DNA of 64,000 bases from CAYXVF01 sp964468125 (GCA_964468125.1 CAYXVF010000019.1:1-64000), one strand, 5' to 3'; counted from the first letter of the stretch, positions 26,270 through 34,634 are shown. Numbers and translations: made by a program. The notes: generated by a model not told the origin, from the sequence alone.

Positions 26270-26536
26270 CTAGTTGTTGGGTACGTTGTGCGTCGTCACG
26301 TCCGGGGCGAGCTCCGGACGAACCGCCGCCGCGAACAGCACGCTCAATCGCGGCGCAACCGACACCGCCACCGTCTTCTCGCCGCGCGCCTCGCTGAGCC
26401 GCGCACGTCGCGCTTCCTGCTTCTGTTCGAGCTTCGCCATGTACGCCTCGGCGTAGGCGGCCTTTGACGGGGCTTCGCCCGCTTGGGCGGCGAGGGGAAA
26501 GGCAAGGGCTGCGAGTGCAAAACAAAGGGTCTTCAT
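26270..26536 (-). CDS. Small secreted protein of unknown function
   Basis: An 88-residue protein from ATG 26536 with a clear signal peptide (MKTLCFALAALAFPLAAQAG). The mature part has a charged helix (AEAYMAKLEQKQEARRARLSEARGE) and a short hydrophobic stretch (APRLSVLFAAAVRPE). The frame continues upstream but without protein character. GAGAG precedes the start. I recognise no family; convergent with the HD-GYP gene, 29 bp apart. Confidence 0.6.
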   Translation of the reverse strand: MKTLCFALAALAFPLAAQAGEAPSKAAYAEAYMAKLEQKQEARRARLSEARGEKTVAVSVAPRLSVLFAAAVRPELAPDVTTHNVPNN

Positions 26537-26836
26537 GGTCGTCTCTCTCGTGCGCCACGGCAAAAGCGCCGTAGTCGGACGGGTGGAATGCATGGGCCGT
26601 GCCAAAGCCGGAAAGCCCTCTGAGGGCCCTTTTTCCGCCTTTTTGACCCGAGAGCGCTCGTGGGAGTGTTCAGATGCGAACACCTCCTGATCGATACCGG
26701 ACACATCGATGCGCTCTTGCGTGCCTATGTGTGTGTTGATGGTGGTGGTTGCGTATCTTTGACGCCTGGCGAGATGCGCTGGCCGTGCTAAGCTGCTCGC
26801 GAGTAGCGCGGAGCACCGGCCCCGCACGAGTCACGC
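26537..26836. other. 300-bp divergent intergenic region
   Basis: This gap separates the small secreted protein (minus) from the subtilase (plus). I see no gene in it. It contains a GC hairpin followed by T5 at 26615-26634 (listed separately) and presumably promoters for both genes, but no hexamer pair I can call with confidence. Confidence 0.5.
26615..26634 (+). terminator. Weak terminator-like hairpin
   Basis: GCCCTC-T-GAGGGC (26615-26627) is an uninterrupted inverted repeat, realistically a 4-bp stem with a 5-nt loop, followed by CC and five T residues. No plus-strand gene ends close by, so it could instead be a 5'-leader structure or chance. Confidence 0.25.
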
Positions 26837-29326
26837 ATGACCAGCGCCCTTTTCTTCTTCATCGCTTCGGCTGCGACCTGCTCCCTTCTCGAACCGGTCC
26901 CGAGCCCCCCCGCTCCGAACGCCGAGCGCTACTTCACCCCCAGTGGCGTCTACACGCTGGTACCGGACCCTGAGACGGTGGTTTTTCGCGCCGAGCGCGG
27001 CGCGAATCTCGCGGCGCTCGAGGCGGAGGTCCCCGGGCTCGAGACCCGTCGCCTCTACCACGCGGACCAGCGGATCGTCGTCTCCCGGGGCGACCGCACC
27101 GCTCTCGAGCGTGCCCTCGGGCGACCCGAATGGACGCGCCTGGCCGCCTTTCGGCTCGCGGAGACCGGCGCGCTCCTGGTTTCCGACGGTTGGATCCGGC
27201 TGCGTTTGCATCCGCTCGCCGACGAAGCGTCGGTCGATGCCGCAGCGCGTGCCCTAGGCGCGGAACGACTCGAAGTCTTCGACCGACTTCGCCGTCGCGC
27301 ACGTTTTCGCGTCGAGCCGTCCGAGGCGCCGCGCGTCGCCGAAGCGCTGCATCTGCGGAAGGACATCGCCTACGCGCACCCAGATTTCATCTACCGGGTA
27401 GAGCAGCGCTTTGCTCCGAACGATCCGCTCTATCCGCAGCAATGGCATCACGCGCTCGTCCTCGCGGAGCCTGCGTGGGATCTCGAGCGCGGCGATCCTT
27501 CGGTTCGGATCGCAGTGATCGACTCCGGTGTCGATACGTCGCACCCCGATTTGGCTGCCAAACTGGTCGCGCCCCGTGACACTGAGAATCAGGACAACGA
27601 CCCGTCCCCGGAGCCCGACGAGGCACACGGTACGGCCTGCGCGGGGATTGCTGCGGCGACGTCGAACAACGACCTCGGAGTCACTGGTATGTGCCAGCTG
27701 TGTTCGCTCATTCCGATCCGGCTCTTCCCCGGCAGTGGATTCACGCGGGCCGGAGCGGACAGTGATGCGATGTACTGGGCCGGTGACAACGGAGCCAGTG
27801 TCATCAGCAACAGCTGGGGCCCCGCCGAATCGGCGCCGATCCCCTTCAATCTCGACGCTGCGATCACCGACGTCGCAAACGGCGGGCGCGGAGGGCTCGG
27901 GACTCTCATTCTCTTTGCGGCGGGCAACTCGGCGGAAGAGAACCAGAGCTTCGAGCTCGAAAGCCATCCGTTGGTACTCGCCATCGGGGCCACGGGTCTC
28001 GCCGACGCGCGCGAGAGCTACTCGAACTTTGGACCGGACCTGGATCTGATGGCGCCGGCGGCAGCGGTGACGACGGACAACCAGGGGCCAAACGGTTACG
28101 TGGGCGGCGACTACATAGTGGCCTTTGGCGGGACGAGTGCGGCGACACCGGTCGTGGCGGGAGTCGCGGGACTGCTCCTCGCGGCGGATCCAACCCTCAC
28201 GCGCGGTCAGCTCACGAGTGTGCTCTTGACGACCGCGGACCCCGTAGGCGGCGAGCCTTACGTGGACGGAAGGAACGACTTCTATGGCTACGGTCGGGTG
28301 AACGCTGCGCGGTCGCTCGAGCTCGTGGTGACGGGATCCGTATGCTCGCCGGTGGCAGAGGAGTGCGGGAACGGCGTCGACGACGACTGCGATTTCTTGG
28401 TCGATGGAGACGACCCCAGCTGCGCGCCGAGCACGGGCGAGCTCTGCGGGGGCCCCGGAGGTGAGTGCCAGGCGGGCAACGTGTGTCTGCCCGAGGACGC
28501 GGCGGGGACCGTCTATCGTTGTTTTGCGACCTGTACCGACGGCGCGGAGTGCGGAGCGGACCCGTGCGTGCCTGTCTCGTCGGATCTGTCGATTTGTCTC
28601 GAGGGGACGGAGGTCGCCTGTCCTACCTGCGGCTCCCTCCAGTGCGACAGTCGCTCGCTCTGCGTGACCTACTCGGAGCTGTCGCTGTCGCTCTGCACCC
28701 CGTCCTGCACGAGCTCCGATGAGTGTCCCGTGGGCTTTTTCTGCTCGCCGATCGGCGGAGGTGAAAGCGCGTGCGCGCCCCTGAGCTTCTCCTGCAGCGC
28801 TTTTGGCCCAGGCGCGGGTTCCCCCTGCGGAACGCTCGACAGCTGTGCCCTCGGAAACGTCTGCCTGAATGACGGGCTCTGCTATCGCTCTTGCGCGACG
28901 GATGCTGATTGTCCGGACGAAGAGAGCTGCGAGGACAGCTCGACGGCGGGCCTGCGCTACTGTGATTGTGCCTGTGACGCCAGCGACGGCTGCGATCAGG
29001 GCTGCGCCTGCGACCGGGAGTGCGCCGGCAGCTGCCAATGCGATGAGAGCGACAGCTGCGACCCAGGTTGCCCCTGCGACCGAGACTGCGGGTGCGCGTG
29101 CGACGCCACTCCCACCTGCGACGACGGTTGTACCTGCGATCCCGGCTGTGCCGGGGCGGGCGCGTGCGCCTGCGACGCGACCTCGAGCTGCGACCCGGAC
29201 TGTCCATGCGACTTCGACTGCGGCGAAAGCGGCGGTGGATCGTGCGAGGCGGTGTCCCCCGTGTGGTGGGGGGCCTTGCTGCTCCTGTGCCTCGCGAGGC
29301 GCCGTCGACGCGCGCCTACGCCTTGA
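26837..29326 (+). CDS. Subtilisin-like (S8) serine protease with Cys-rich repeats and a C-terminal membrane sorting tail
   Basis: An 829-residue exported protease. After the N-terminal signal comes a propeptide-like region (about 30-195) and the S8 catalytic domain: Asp229 in VIDSGVD, His264 in AHGTACAGIAAA, Asn in LFAAGNS, Ser434 in FGGTSAATPVVAGVAGL. The triad is complete, so it should be active. After about residue 500 follow Cys-rich modules, including a MopE-like CGNGVDDDCDFLVDGDD, and then four tandem units (709-797) of the form CxCDxxxxCDxxCxCDxxC. The end (about 800-829) is a Cys, a hydrophobic helix (VWWGALLLLCLA) and RRRRR, reminiscent of MYXO-CTERM sorting signals. Shine-Dalgarno is weak. 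The stop overlaps the convergent helical-protein gene by 11 bp. Confidence 0.88.
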   Translation: MTSALFFFIASAATCSLLEPVPSPPAPNAERYFTPSGVYTLVPDPETVVFRAERGANLAALEAEVPGLETRRLYHADQRIVVSRGDRTALERALGRPEWTRLAAFRLAETGALLVSDGWIRLRLHPLADEASVDAAARALGAERLEVFDRLRRRARFRVEPSEAPRVAEALHLRKDIAYAHPDFIYRVEQRFAPNDPLYPQQWHHALVLAEPAWDLERGDPSVRIAVIDSGVDTSHPDLAAKLVAPRDTENQDNDPSPEPDEAHGTACAGIAAATSNNDLGVTGMCQLCSLIPIRLFPGSGFTRAGADSDAMYWAGDNGASVISNSWGPAESAPIPFNLDAAITDVANGGRGGLGTLILFAAGNSAEENQSFELESHPLVLAIGATGLADARESYSNFGPDLDLMAPAAAVTTDNQGPNGYVGGDYIVAFGGTSAATPVVAGVAGLLLAADPTLTRGQLTSVLLTTADPVGGEPYVDGRNDFYGYGRVNAARSLELVVTGSVCSPVAEECGNGVDDDCDFLVDGDDPSCAPSTGELCGGPGGECQAGNVCLPEDAAGTVYRCFATCTDGAECGADPCVPVSSDLSICLEGTEVACPTCGSLQCDSRSLCVTYSELSLSLCTPSCTSSDECPVGFFCSPIGGGESACAPLSFSCSAFGPGAGSPCGTLDSCALGNVCLNDGLCYRSCATDADCPDEESCEDSSTAGLRYCDCACDASDGCDQGCACDRECAGSCQCDESDSCDPGCPCDRDCGCACDATPTCDDGCTCDPGCAGAGACACDATSSCDPDCPCDFDCGESGGGSCEAVSPVWWGALLLLCLARRRRRAPTP
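28961..29226 (+). repeat. Four tandem Cys/Asp-rich coding repeats in the subtilase
   Basis: Codons 709-797 of the protease encode four units of about 20-24 residues with Cys at nearly every second or third place, in the order CACD....CD..C.CD..C. They would form a compact disulfide-rich or metal-binding stalk before the C-terminal membrane tail. Confidence 0.65.
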
Positions 29327-29828
29327 AGACGATGAAGCGCGACAGATCGATGCCGAATTTTTTCTGCGCCTGGTCGAGGTAGTCGTTGTGCTCTTCGATG
29401 CGCTTGCGCAGGTGCGCCCAAAAAATGTCGACGAAAGTCGCCGCCGCCCGGTGGGCAGTGGATTCGGTTTGCTCGAGAGCCTGGTTGAACTTGCGGACCG
29501 CGTCCTCGGTCTTGAGATCCGAGTACTCCTCGGCCAGCAGGCGTCGAATCACGGACGGAAACAGCAAGATGGCGCTGAGGACGTCGCTGACCTCGAATTT
29601 CTTCGCCGCATGAACCCGAGACATGTAGCGGAACACCTTGTCCAGAGCATCGGTTTGGCCGGTGACGAGCAGATCGATGTAACCGTCTAGAATGTGCTCG
29701 AGCATCTGCTTGAGCTCGGAACGTGGCAGTTTGCTGTAGGCGGGGATCTCTCGCGGAATCTTGCCCAGCAGCAAGTTGACGATCTGGGCGTTGTAGTCCT
29801 CGAGGAAATTGAACAGCTGGATATTCAC
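29316..29828 (-). CDS. RsbRD N-terminal-like all-helical protein
   Basis: A 170-residue protein without signal peptide, predicted fully helical. IPREIPAYSKLPRSELKQMLEHILDGYIDLL and the following helices resemble the RsbRD_N-type sensor domain found at the N-terminus of some stressosome proteins and kinases, here standing alone with no output domain. GTG 29828 is chosen because the upstream extension is antisense to lysC and has no helical pattern; AGAGGTGG precedes it closely. The family call is tentative. It is divergent from aspartate kinase (78 bp) and its stop overlaps the subtilase gene by 11 bp. Confidence 0.6.
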   Translation of the reverse strand: MNIQLFNFLEDYNAQIVNLLLGKIPREIPAYSKLPRSELKQMLEHILDGYIDLLVTGQTDALDKVFRYMSRVHAAKKFEVSDVLSAILLFPSVIRRLLAEEYSDLKTEDAVRKFNQALEQTESTAHRAAATFVDIFWAHLRKRIEEHNDYLDQAQKKFGIDLSRFIVFKA

Positions 29829-29906
29829 CCCACCTCTATCGCCCGTTCGAGCGCAGAGGCGCAAGCGCTTGCGGCGTTCGTTCGTTTGTGACAGTCCACC
29901 GCACGA

Positions 29907-31340
29907 ATGGCGCTGATCGTCCAGAAATTCGGCGGCAGCTCGGTGGGCTCGATCGAAAAGATCGAGCATGTCGCCGATCGCGTCGCGGCCCGAGCGCAAA
30001 GCGGGGACCGGCTCGTGGTGGTAGTCTCAGCGATGCGTGGAGAGACCGACAGGCTCTACGAGCTCGCTCACCAGATCACCCGCGAACCCGCGCTCCGCGA
30101 GGTCGATGCCCTCATGTCCACCGGGGAGCAGGTGTCGGCTGCGCTGCTCGCGATCGCCCTCCGCGCACGAGGGGTCCCGGCGCGGTCGATGAGCGGCGCG
30201 CAAATGGGCCTGCAGACCGACGGGGTCTTCTCCCGTGCGCGCATCCGCAGCATGGACCGCTCGAAAGTCGACGCTGCGCTCCGTGAAGGAGAGGTGGTCG
30301 TGGCGACTGGGTTTCAGGGCATCGATCGCTACGGCAACGTCACGACCTTGGGTCGCGGGGGCTCGGACACGTCGGCGGTCGCCATGGCGGCGGCGCTGCA
30401 GGCGGACGAGTGCGAAATCTACACAGACGTGCTCGGGGTCTACACCGCGGACCCCCGGATCTGCCCCGAAGCGGCCAAACTGGACGTGATCGCCTTCGAG
30501 GAGATGATGGAGATGGCGTCTCAAGGCTCGAAGGTGTTGCAGATCCGCTCCGTCGAGCTCGCCATGAATCATCGTGTGCCACTCAGAGTTCGATCGACCT
30601 TTTCTGATGACCCGGGGACCCTCGTGACCGAAGAATCCGACCACATCGAGCGTCTCGTCGTCCGCGGCGTTTCGCACAACAGCAACGAGATCAAAGTGAC
30701 GATTCGCGCCGTGCCTGACACACCGGGCGTCGCGTCCAAGCTCTTCAAGGCGATGGCAGAGGAAGCGGTCAATGTCGATGTGATCGTCCAGAACAAGTCG
30801 CTCGAAGGCATCACTGATCTCTCCTTCACCGTCGAGCGGACCGATCAGATGCGAACCGAGCGCATCGCTCTTCAATTCAATAGCGACGTGTCTGGCGGCG
30901 GCGTCGAGGTCGACCCGCGGATCGCCAAGGTCTCGGTCGTGGGAGTGGGGATGCGCGCCCATCCAGGCGTAGCGGCGGCGACCTTCGATGCGCTTTCGGA
31001 AGCGGGCGTGAACATTCAGATGATCAGCACGAGCGAGATCAAGATCACCTGCGTCGTGGACGAATCAGAGGTCGAGCCCGCCGTGCGCGCGCTCCATCGC
31101 ACCTTCGAGCTGCACCAGGGGGGAATCAGAGCGCGCTCCGGCCGCAAGAAGGCCGGCAAGAAGGTGACCCCGAAGAAGAGCGCCGCGAAGAAGAAGACCG
31201 CGAAAAAGAAGACCGCAAAGAAGAAGACCACCAAGAGCACCGCCACCCGCACGCAGGCGCGCGTCGGCAAAAAGACGAAGCCGAGCGCCAGCAAACGCAA
31301 GACCGTGAAGCGGCCCGTGGGCTCGCGCAGGAGTCGATGA
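29907..31340 (+). CDS. lysC: Aspartate kinase with a lysine-rich histone-H1-like C-terminal tail
   Basis: A 477-residue enzyme that phosphorylates aspartate in the first step of Lys/Thr/Met synthesis. KFGGSSV at residue 7, MSTGEQVSAALLA, GRGGSDTSAVAMAAAL and YTDVLGVYTADPRI are the kinase motifs; two ACT domains lie at about 265-410 (VTIRAVPDTPGVASKLF and VVGVGMRAHPGVAATF). The core is of normal length and ends near residue 410. It then carries a 67-residue tail (411-477) with about 22 Lys and 8 Arg and no Asp or Glu, built on AKKKT and related units. Such tails occur in histone H1 and H1-like bacterial proteins, not in aspartate kinases I know of. The stop overlaps the ComEA-like start as ATGA. 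Confidence 0.95.
   Translation: MALIVQKFGGSSVGSIEKIEHVADRVAARAQSGDRLVVVVSAMRGETDRLYELAHQITREPALREVDALMSTGEQVSAALLAIALRARGVPARSMSGAQMGLQTDGVFSRARIRSMDRSKVDAALREGEVVVATGFQGIDRYGNVTTLGRGGSDTSAVAMAAALQADECEIYTDVLGVYTADPRICPEAAKLDVIAFEEMMEMASQGSKVLQIRSVELAMNHRVPLRVRSTFSDDPGTLVTEESDHIERLVVRGVSHNSNEIKVTIRAVPDTPGVASKLFKAMAEEAVNVDVIVQNKSLEGITDLSFTVERTDQMRTERIALQFNSDVSGGGVEVDPRIAKVSVVGVGMRAHPGVAAATFDALSEAGVNIQMISTSEIKITCVVDESEVEPAVRALHRTFELHQGGIRARSGRKKAGKKVTPKKSAAKKKTAKKKTAKKKTTKSTATRTQARVGKKTKPSASKRKTVKRPVGSRRSR
31137..31337 (+). repeat. Lysine-rich low-complexity tail of aspartate kinase
   Basis: This stretch encodes residues 411-477 of LysC. It is rich in AAG and ACC codons, with AKKKT-type units repeated about three times, and encodes no acidic residue. 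Confidence 0.8.
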
Positions 31341-31834
31341 GGCCGTCCGTAGCGAGCGGAGCGATGCTCCTTTCGCTCCTTCTCCTGTTGGGGGCGGCGC
31401 TCTGGACCTTGGGCGAATCGGTGTCCCGCTCACCCGAAGAGGCGCCACAGAGCTGCTGCGAGATACCGATCGAAATCGTCGAAGAGGGGCGAGTACGTGT
31501 GGGCTGCCGTGGTGAGCGGGAGCTCGCCGGCTGCGGTGCTCTCGAAGCAGGTGATCGCGTCGTGCTAGGTAAGGCGTGCAGGGTTGTTCCGGGCGGTATG
31601 TCCGCGGGCCTGCGGCTGCTCCAGGGATTGGGCCTCGACCTCAATCGGGCCAGTGCGTCGGACTTGGAGCTTCTGGATGGAATCGGTCCGACTCTCGCCC
31701 GAACGATCGTCGAGCACCGCGAGGCCTCGGGCGCCTTCGAATCCGTCGAGCAGCTCGTGGAGGTGAAAGGTATCGGCCCGGTCACGCTCGAGAAGCTGCG
31801 CCGCCATCTGTGGGTCCGTGGTCCCACGCCTTGA
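31337..31834 (+). CDS. ComEA-like helix-hairpin-helix protein
   Basis: A 165-residue protein with an N-terminal membrane anchor (GAMLLSLLLLLGAALWTLG), a periplasmic Cys-containing middle region (SCCEIPIEIVEEGRVRVGC) and a C-terminal double helix-hairpin-helix: DLNRASASDLELLDGIGPTLARTIVEHR and FESVEQLVEVKGIGPVTLEKLR. This is the DNA-binding module of ComEA, the receptor that pulls transforming DNA into the periplasm, although single copies outside a competence operon are common. Start ATG overlaps the lysC stop (ATGA). No other competence gene is nearby. Confidence 0.82.
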   Translation: MRPSVASGAMLLSLLLLLGAALWTLGESVSRSPEEAPQSCCEIPIEIVEEGRVRVGCRGERELAGCGALEAGDRVVLGKACRVVPGGMSAGLRLLQGLGLDLNRASASDLELLDGIGPTLARTIVEHREASGAFESVEQLVEVKGIGPVTLEKLRRHLWVRGPTP

Positions 31835-31884
31835 CCGGCGATCATTGCGATGCCATCGAACGGGCTCGCGGAAGGAAGAAGCTG

Positions 31885-33000
31885 ATGAATCGCGAATGGG
31901 TGGTGGATGTCGTGGCGCGACTCCCCCAGGGAATGGTGTCGCGAGCCTGGGGATGGCTCGCGCGGCGTCGGCACCCGCGGGCTGGGGTAGCGCTCCTGAA
32001 GCGCGGATTCGTTGCCGCGACCGGGATCGATCTGCGCGAAGCCGCTGAGCCGATCTCCTCCTATCGCACACTCGAAGACCTCTTCATTCGCCCCTTGAAG
32101 GCCGGTGCACGGCGGATCGACCCCGCGCCGGATGCGGTGGTCAGCCCGGTCGATGGCACCGTCGGCGCATCCGGCGTCGTTGAGCAGGGTACTGCACTTC
32201 AGCTCAAAAAGCGCCGCTACTCAGTGGCCAAGCTCTTTGGCAGTGCAGCGGAGGCGGAGCGTTTCGAGGGGGGACACTTTCTCACGTTCTACCTCTCTCC
32301 GAAGGACTACCACCGCGTGCACGCGCCGCTCGCCGGACGGGTGCAGCGTGCGCGGGTGATCCCCGGCGCCCTGATGCCCGTGTTTCACGAGTCCTTGGTC
32401 AAGGTCGACGAGCTCTTCGCTCGCAACGAGCGCCTGATCACCTTTCTCGAAGACGAGCGAGTAGGTCGCTTCGCGGTGGTGAAGGTGGGGGCGACCCTCG
32501 TCGGCCGCATTAGTGTCGCCTATGACGAGAGCCTGCGCAGCAACGACCCGTCGGTATCACATCTCGATCGTGACTATCCCAACGAGCCGAAAGTCCAAAA
32601 AGGGGGTGAGCTCGGAGCGTTCGAGCTCGGTTCCACGGTCGTGCTCTTCTTCGAGAAGGGCGCTGTGAGGCTCGAGGGCCTCGAGCCCGGGCAGGCGATT
32701 CGTCTCGGTGAGCGGGTCGCAACGATTCGCAAGGCGACCCGAGCCGAGACGACCGCCCCCCAGACGGCATCGCAGTCGCCAAAGAAGAAGTCGCCGAAGA
32801 AGAAGGTGAGCAAGAAGAAGGAATCGAAGACCAAGGTCAGCAAAACGAAGAAATCCCCGACGACGACGAAGAAGTCGGCCACGGCGAAGGCGACGCGCGC
32901 GAAGAAGACGACCCGCAAGACGAGCACGAACGAGACGACGAAGAAGAAGACCGCGGAGCGCTCGAAGACGACGAGCCGTAGGACGAGCGACGACTCATGA
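31885..33000 (+). CDS. psd: Phosphatidylserine decarboxylase with a lysine-rich C-terminal tail
   Basis: About 371 residues. The enzyme converts phosphatidylserine to phosphatidylethanolamine at the inner membrane and self-cleaves to make its pyruvoyl cofactor. Family motifs: SSYRTLEDLFIRPLK, VSPVDGTVG, FLSPKDYHRVHAPLAG (here YLSPKDYHRVHAPLAG), and the cleavage site LGST in AFELGSTVVLFFEKG. The catalytic core ends near residue 284; an 87-residue tail (285-371) rich in KKK, KKTT and KTK units follows, mirroring the tail on LysC. ATG 31885 has AAGGAAG upstream and sits 50 bp after the ComEA-like gene; the longer frame upstream runs in a different frame through comEA. The stop overlaps the pgeF start (ATGA). 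Confidence 0.92.
   Translation: MNREWVVDVVARLPQGMVSRAWGWLARRRHPRAGVALLKRGFVAATGIDLREAAEPISSYRTLEDLFIRPLKAGARRIDPAPDAVVSPVDGTVGASGVVEQGTALQLKKRRYSVAKLFGSAAEAERFEGGHFLTFYLSPKDYHRVHAPLAGRVQRARVIPGALMPVFHESLVKVDELFARNERLITFLEDERVGRFAVVKVGATLVGRISVAYDESLRSNDPSVSHLDRDYPNEPKVQKGGELGAFELGSTVVLFFEKGAVRLEGLEPGQAIRLGERVATIRKATRAETTAPQTASQSPKKKSPKKKVSKKKESKTKVSKTKKSPTTTKKSATAKATRAKKTTRKTSTNETTKKKTAERSKTTSRRTSDDS
32737..32997 (+). repeat. Lysine-rich low-complexity tail of phosphatidylserine decarboxylase
   Basis: This stretch encodes residues 285-371 of the decarboxylase. It is a run of short SPKKK, VSKKK and KTKVSK-type units, then Thr/Lys-rich sequence. Unlike the LysC tail it contains a few Glu and ends in Asp-Asp-Ser. 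Confidence 0.8.
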
Positions 33001-33758
33001 GCGCTGGATTGATCCAGGCGTCGAGCCTCGCGGAGATCGCTGGAGTGGTCCACGGGTTCACCACGCGAGAAGGCGGGGTCTCGACGGGGCCCTATGAGAG
33101 CCTCAATCTCTGCACCTCCGCCGGGGACGCGCGGGAGGCGGTAAAGGAAAATCGCGGGCGTGTGCTCGCTGCGCTCGGTCGCCCGGAGGCCAGCTGGATA
33201 TCCCTGCGCCAGGTCCACGGCGCGGATGTCGTGCAGGTCACGGCGCAAGCGGGCCGCACGATCGAGGCAGACGGGCTGTGGACGCGCGACCGGGCGGTGG
33301 TGGTTTCGGTGCTCGTCGCCGACTGTGTTCCGATCCTCCTCGCGGATCGCGACGCGACGGTGGTGGCCGCGGTCCACGCCGGTTGGCGCGGCACGGAAGC
33401 GCACATCGTGCGTGTCATGGTGAAGCGCCTGAAGGACGCGGGGGTCCCCCCGGAGCGTCTCGTGGCGGCGATTGGTCCCGCGATCTCGAAGGACAGCTTC
33501 GAGGTCGGGCCGGAGGTCGTAGAGGCGCTCGCCAAAGCGTTCCCAGAGGCCGGCGATGCGATTCGCACCGGCAACGGCGACCGCTCGCACGTCGACCTCT
33601 GGGCGTTGAACGAGCTCGATCTGCGCGCCTCCGGTGTCGAAACGGTCGATGTGCTGCGCCTCGACACGATGACCCGCTCCGAGCTCTTCTCCCACCGGCG
33701 CGACGCCGGGGTCACCGGCCGGCAGGCGGGGGTGATCGGCTTCGCGCCGGTTTTTTGA
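32997..33758 (+). CDS. pgeF: Peptidoglycan editing factor PgeF (laccase-domain, YfiH family)
   Basis: A 253-residue protein of the cytosolic YfiH/PgeF family, which removes wrongly incorporated L-Ser/Gly from UDP-MurNAc precursors and is often annotated as polyphenol oxidase. Motifs: GFTTREGGVSTGPYESLNL at the N-terminus, LRQVHGADV, VLVADCVPIL with the metal Cys, AAVHAGWRGTEAHIV, AAIGPAISKDSFEVG, and C-terminal SELFSHRRDAGVTGRQAGVI. All metal ligands (His of QVHG, Cys of ADC, His of HAGWRG) are present. Its ATG overlaps the psd stop as ATGA, so it is co-translated with psd. Confidence 0.93.
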   Translation: MSAGLIQASSLAEIAGVVHGFTTREGGVSTGPYESLNLCTSAGDAREAVKENRGRVLAALGRPEASWISLRQVHGADVVQVTAQAGRTIEADGLWTRDRAVVVSVLVADCVPILLADRDATVVAAVHAGWRGTEAHIVRVMVKRLKDAGVPPERLVAAIGPAISKDSFEVGPEVVEALAKAFPEAGDAIRTGNGDRSHVDLWALNELDLRASGVETVDVLRLDTMTRSELFSHRRDAGVTGRQAGVIGFAPVF

Positions 33759-33821
33759 CGGCGAGCCCCACGGACGCGAGACTCCGTCGATGAGCCCGCT
33801 GGACCGGGCGACGGAAGCGTC

Positions 33822-34634
33822 ATGACCATCCCGCACTCGAGACGTCTGAGACTCCTCGCAGCGATCGCCCTCGTCGCTCTCGTCGGCTGTGCCGGAAGCG
33901 ACGCACAGGTGATCGCCCTTCAGAAGTCCGTTCGCGCCCTCGAAGTGAGGCTCGCCCGCGCCGAGTCCTCGGATCAAACGCTAAACGACAAGATCTTCGT
34001 CGTGACCGCACAGCTCGATGACTGCCGCGCGGCCATCGACGGTGCACAACCACAGGCGACGCCCAAGAGCGAGCCGACGCGGCTCGAGCCGGTCGTCTCG
34101 AGCGAGCTCGAGGCTCACGAGCCTTTCGACCCGACGCTCCCGAAGCATTTACAGCTGGTCGCCGCGGAGCAAGCGGAGCCGACGGTCCTCAAGATCCACG
34201 GGGATCCGGAGCAGCTCGCTCCCCTGGACGTCACCGACGTTCCGCCGCCGCCGACTCTCCCGGATCCCGCGGTTGCGCAGGCGCAGTTCGAGGCCGGCCT
34301 CGAGGCGTTTCGGCGGGGTGAGTTCTCGGTCGCTCGGACTACCTTCGAGCGTTTCGTGGACGAGCACCCTGTTCACCGGCAAGCGGACAACGCGATGTAC
34401 TGGATCGGTGAGTGCTCCTACGAGCTCGGTGACTACGCGGACGCGCTGACCGCTTTTCGACGGATCGTGAACGAGTATCCGAGCAGCCGAAAGCTGCCCG
34501 ACGCGATGTTCAAAATCGGCACCGCCTACGAGCAACTACAGGACGGGCAGAATGCCCGCCGTGCATTCGAGCGATTGGTGAAGCGCTATCCCAAGAGCGC
34601 CTATTCCGAGCTTGCGAGGGCAAGACTGCAATGA
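33822..34634 (+). CDS. CpoB/YbgF-like TPR lipoprotein (Tol-Pal associated)
   Basis: A 270-residue lipoprotein; the signal peptide ends in ALVGCAG. Residues about 25-70 form an N-terminal coiled coil (VIALQKSVRALEVRLARAESS), then a Pro-rich linker, then three TPRs (QAQFEAGLEAFRRGEFSVARTTFERFV, ADNAMYWIGECSYELGDYADALTAFRRIV, PDAMFKIGTAYEQLQDGQNARRAFERLV). That architecture is the YbgF/CpoB family, which links the Tol-Pal machine with peptidoglycan synthesis at division. No tol or pal genes are in the window. ATG with GGAAG upstream. Stop overlaps the LysM gene as ATGA. Confidence 0.87.
   Translation: MTIPHSRRLRLLAAIALVALVGCAGSDAQVIALQKSVRALEVRLARAESSDQTLNDKIFVVTAQLDDCRAAIDGAQPQATPKSEPTRLEPVVSSELEAHEPFDPTLPKHLQLVAAEQAEPTVLKIHGDPEQLAPLDVTDVPPPPTLPDPAVAQAQFEAGLEAFRRGEFSVARTTFERFVDEHPVHRQADNAMYWIGECSYELGDYADALTAFRRIVNEYPSSRKLPDAMFKIGTAYEQLQDGQNARRAFERLVKRYPKSAYSELARARLQ

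Noticed and set aside
24681..26558. 625-residue minus-strand frame
   Set aside because: Antisense to the HD-GYP response regulator, whose motifs are clear; no recognisable domain.
26615..26634. Hairpin plus T-run as a genuine terminator
   Set aside because: Kept only as a weak feature: no gene ends within 350 bp upstream on the plus strand, and the loop is very small.
27254..29038. 594-residue minus-strand frame
   Set aside because: It lies antisense to the subtilase, has Arg/Val/Ala-rich composition typical of high-GC shadow frames and no motif.
31190..31235. AAG-rich short repeats that could look like a CRISPR or tandem DNA repeat
   Set aside because: They encode the lysine tail of LysC; units are a few codons long and there are no spacers.
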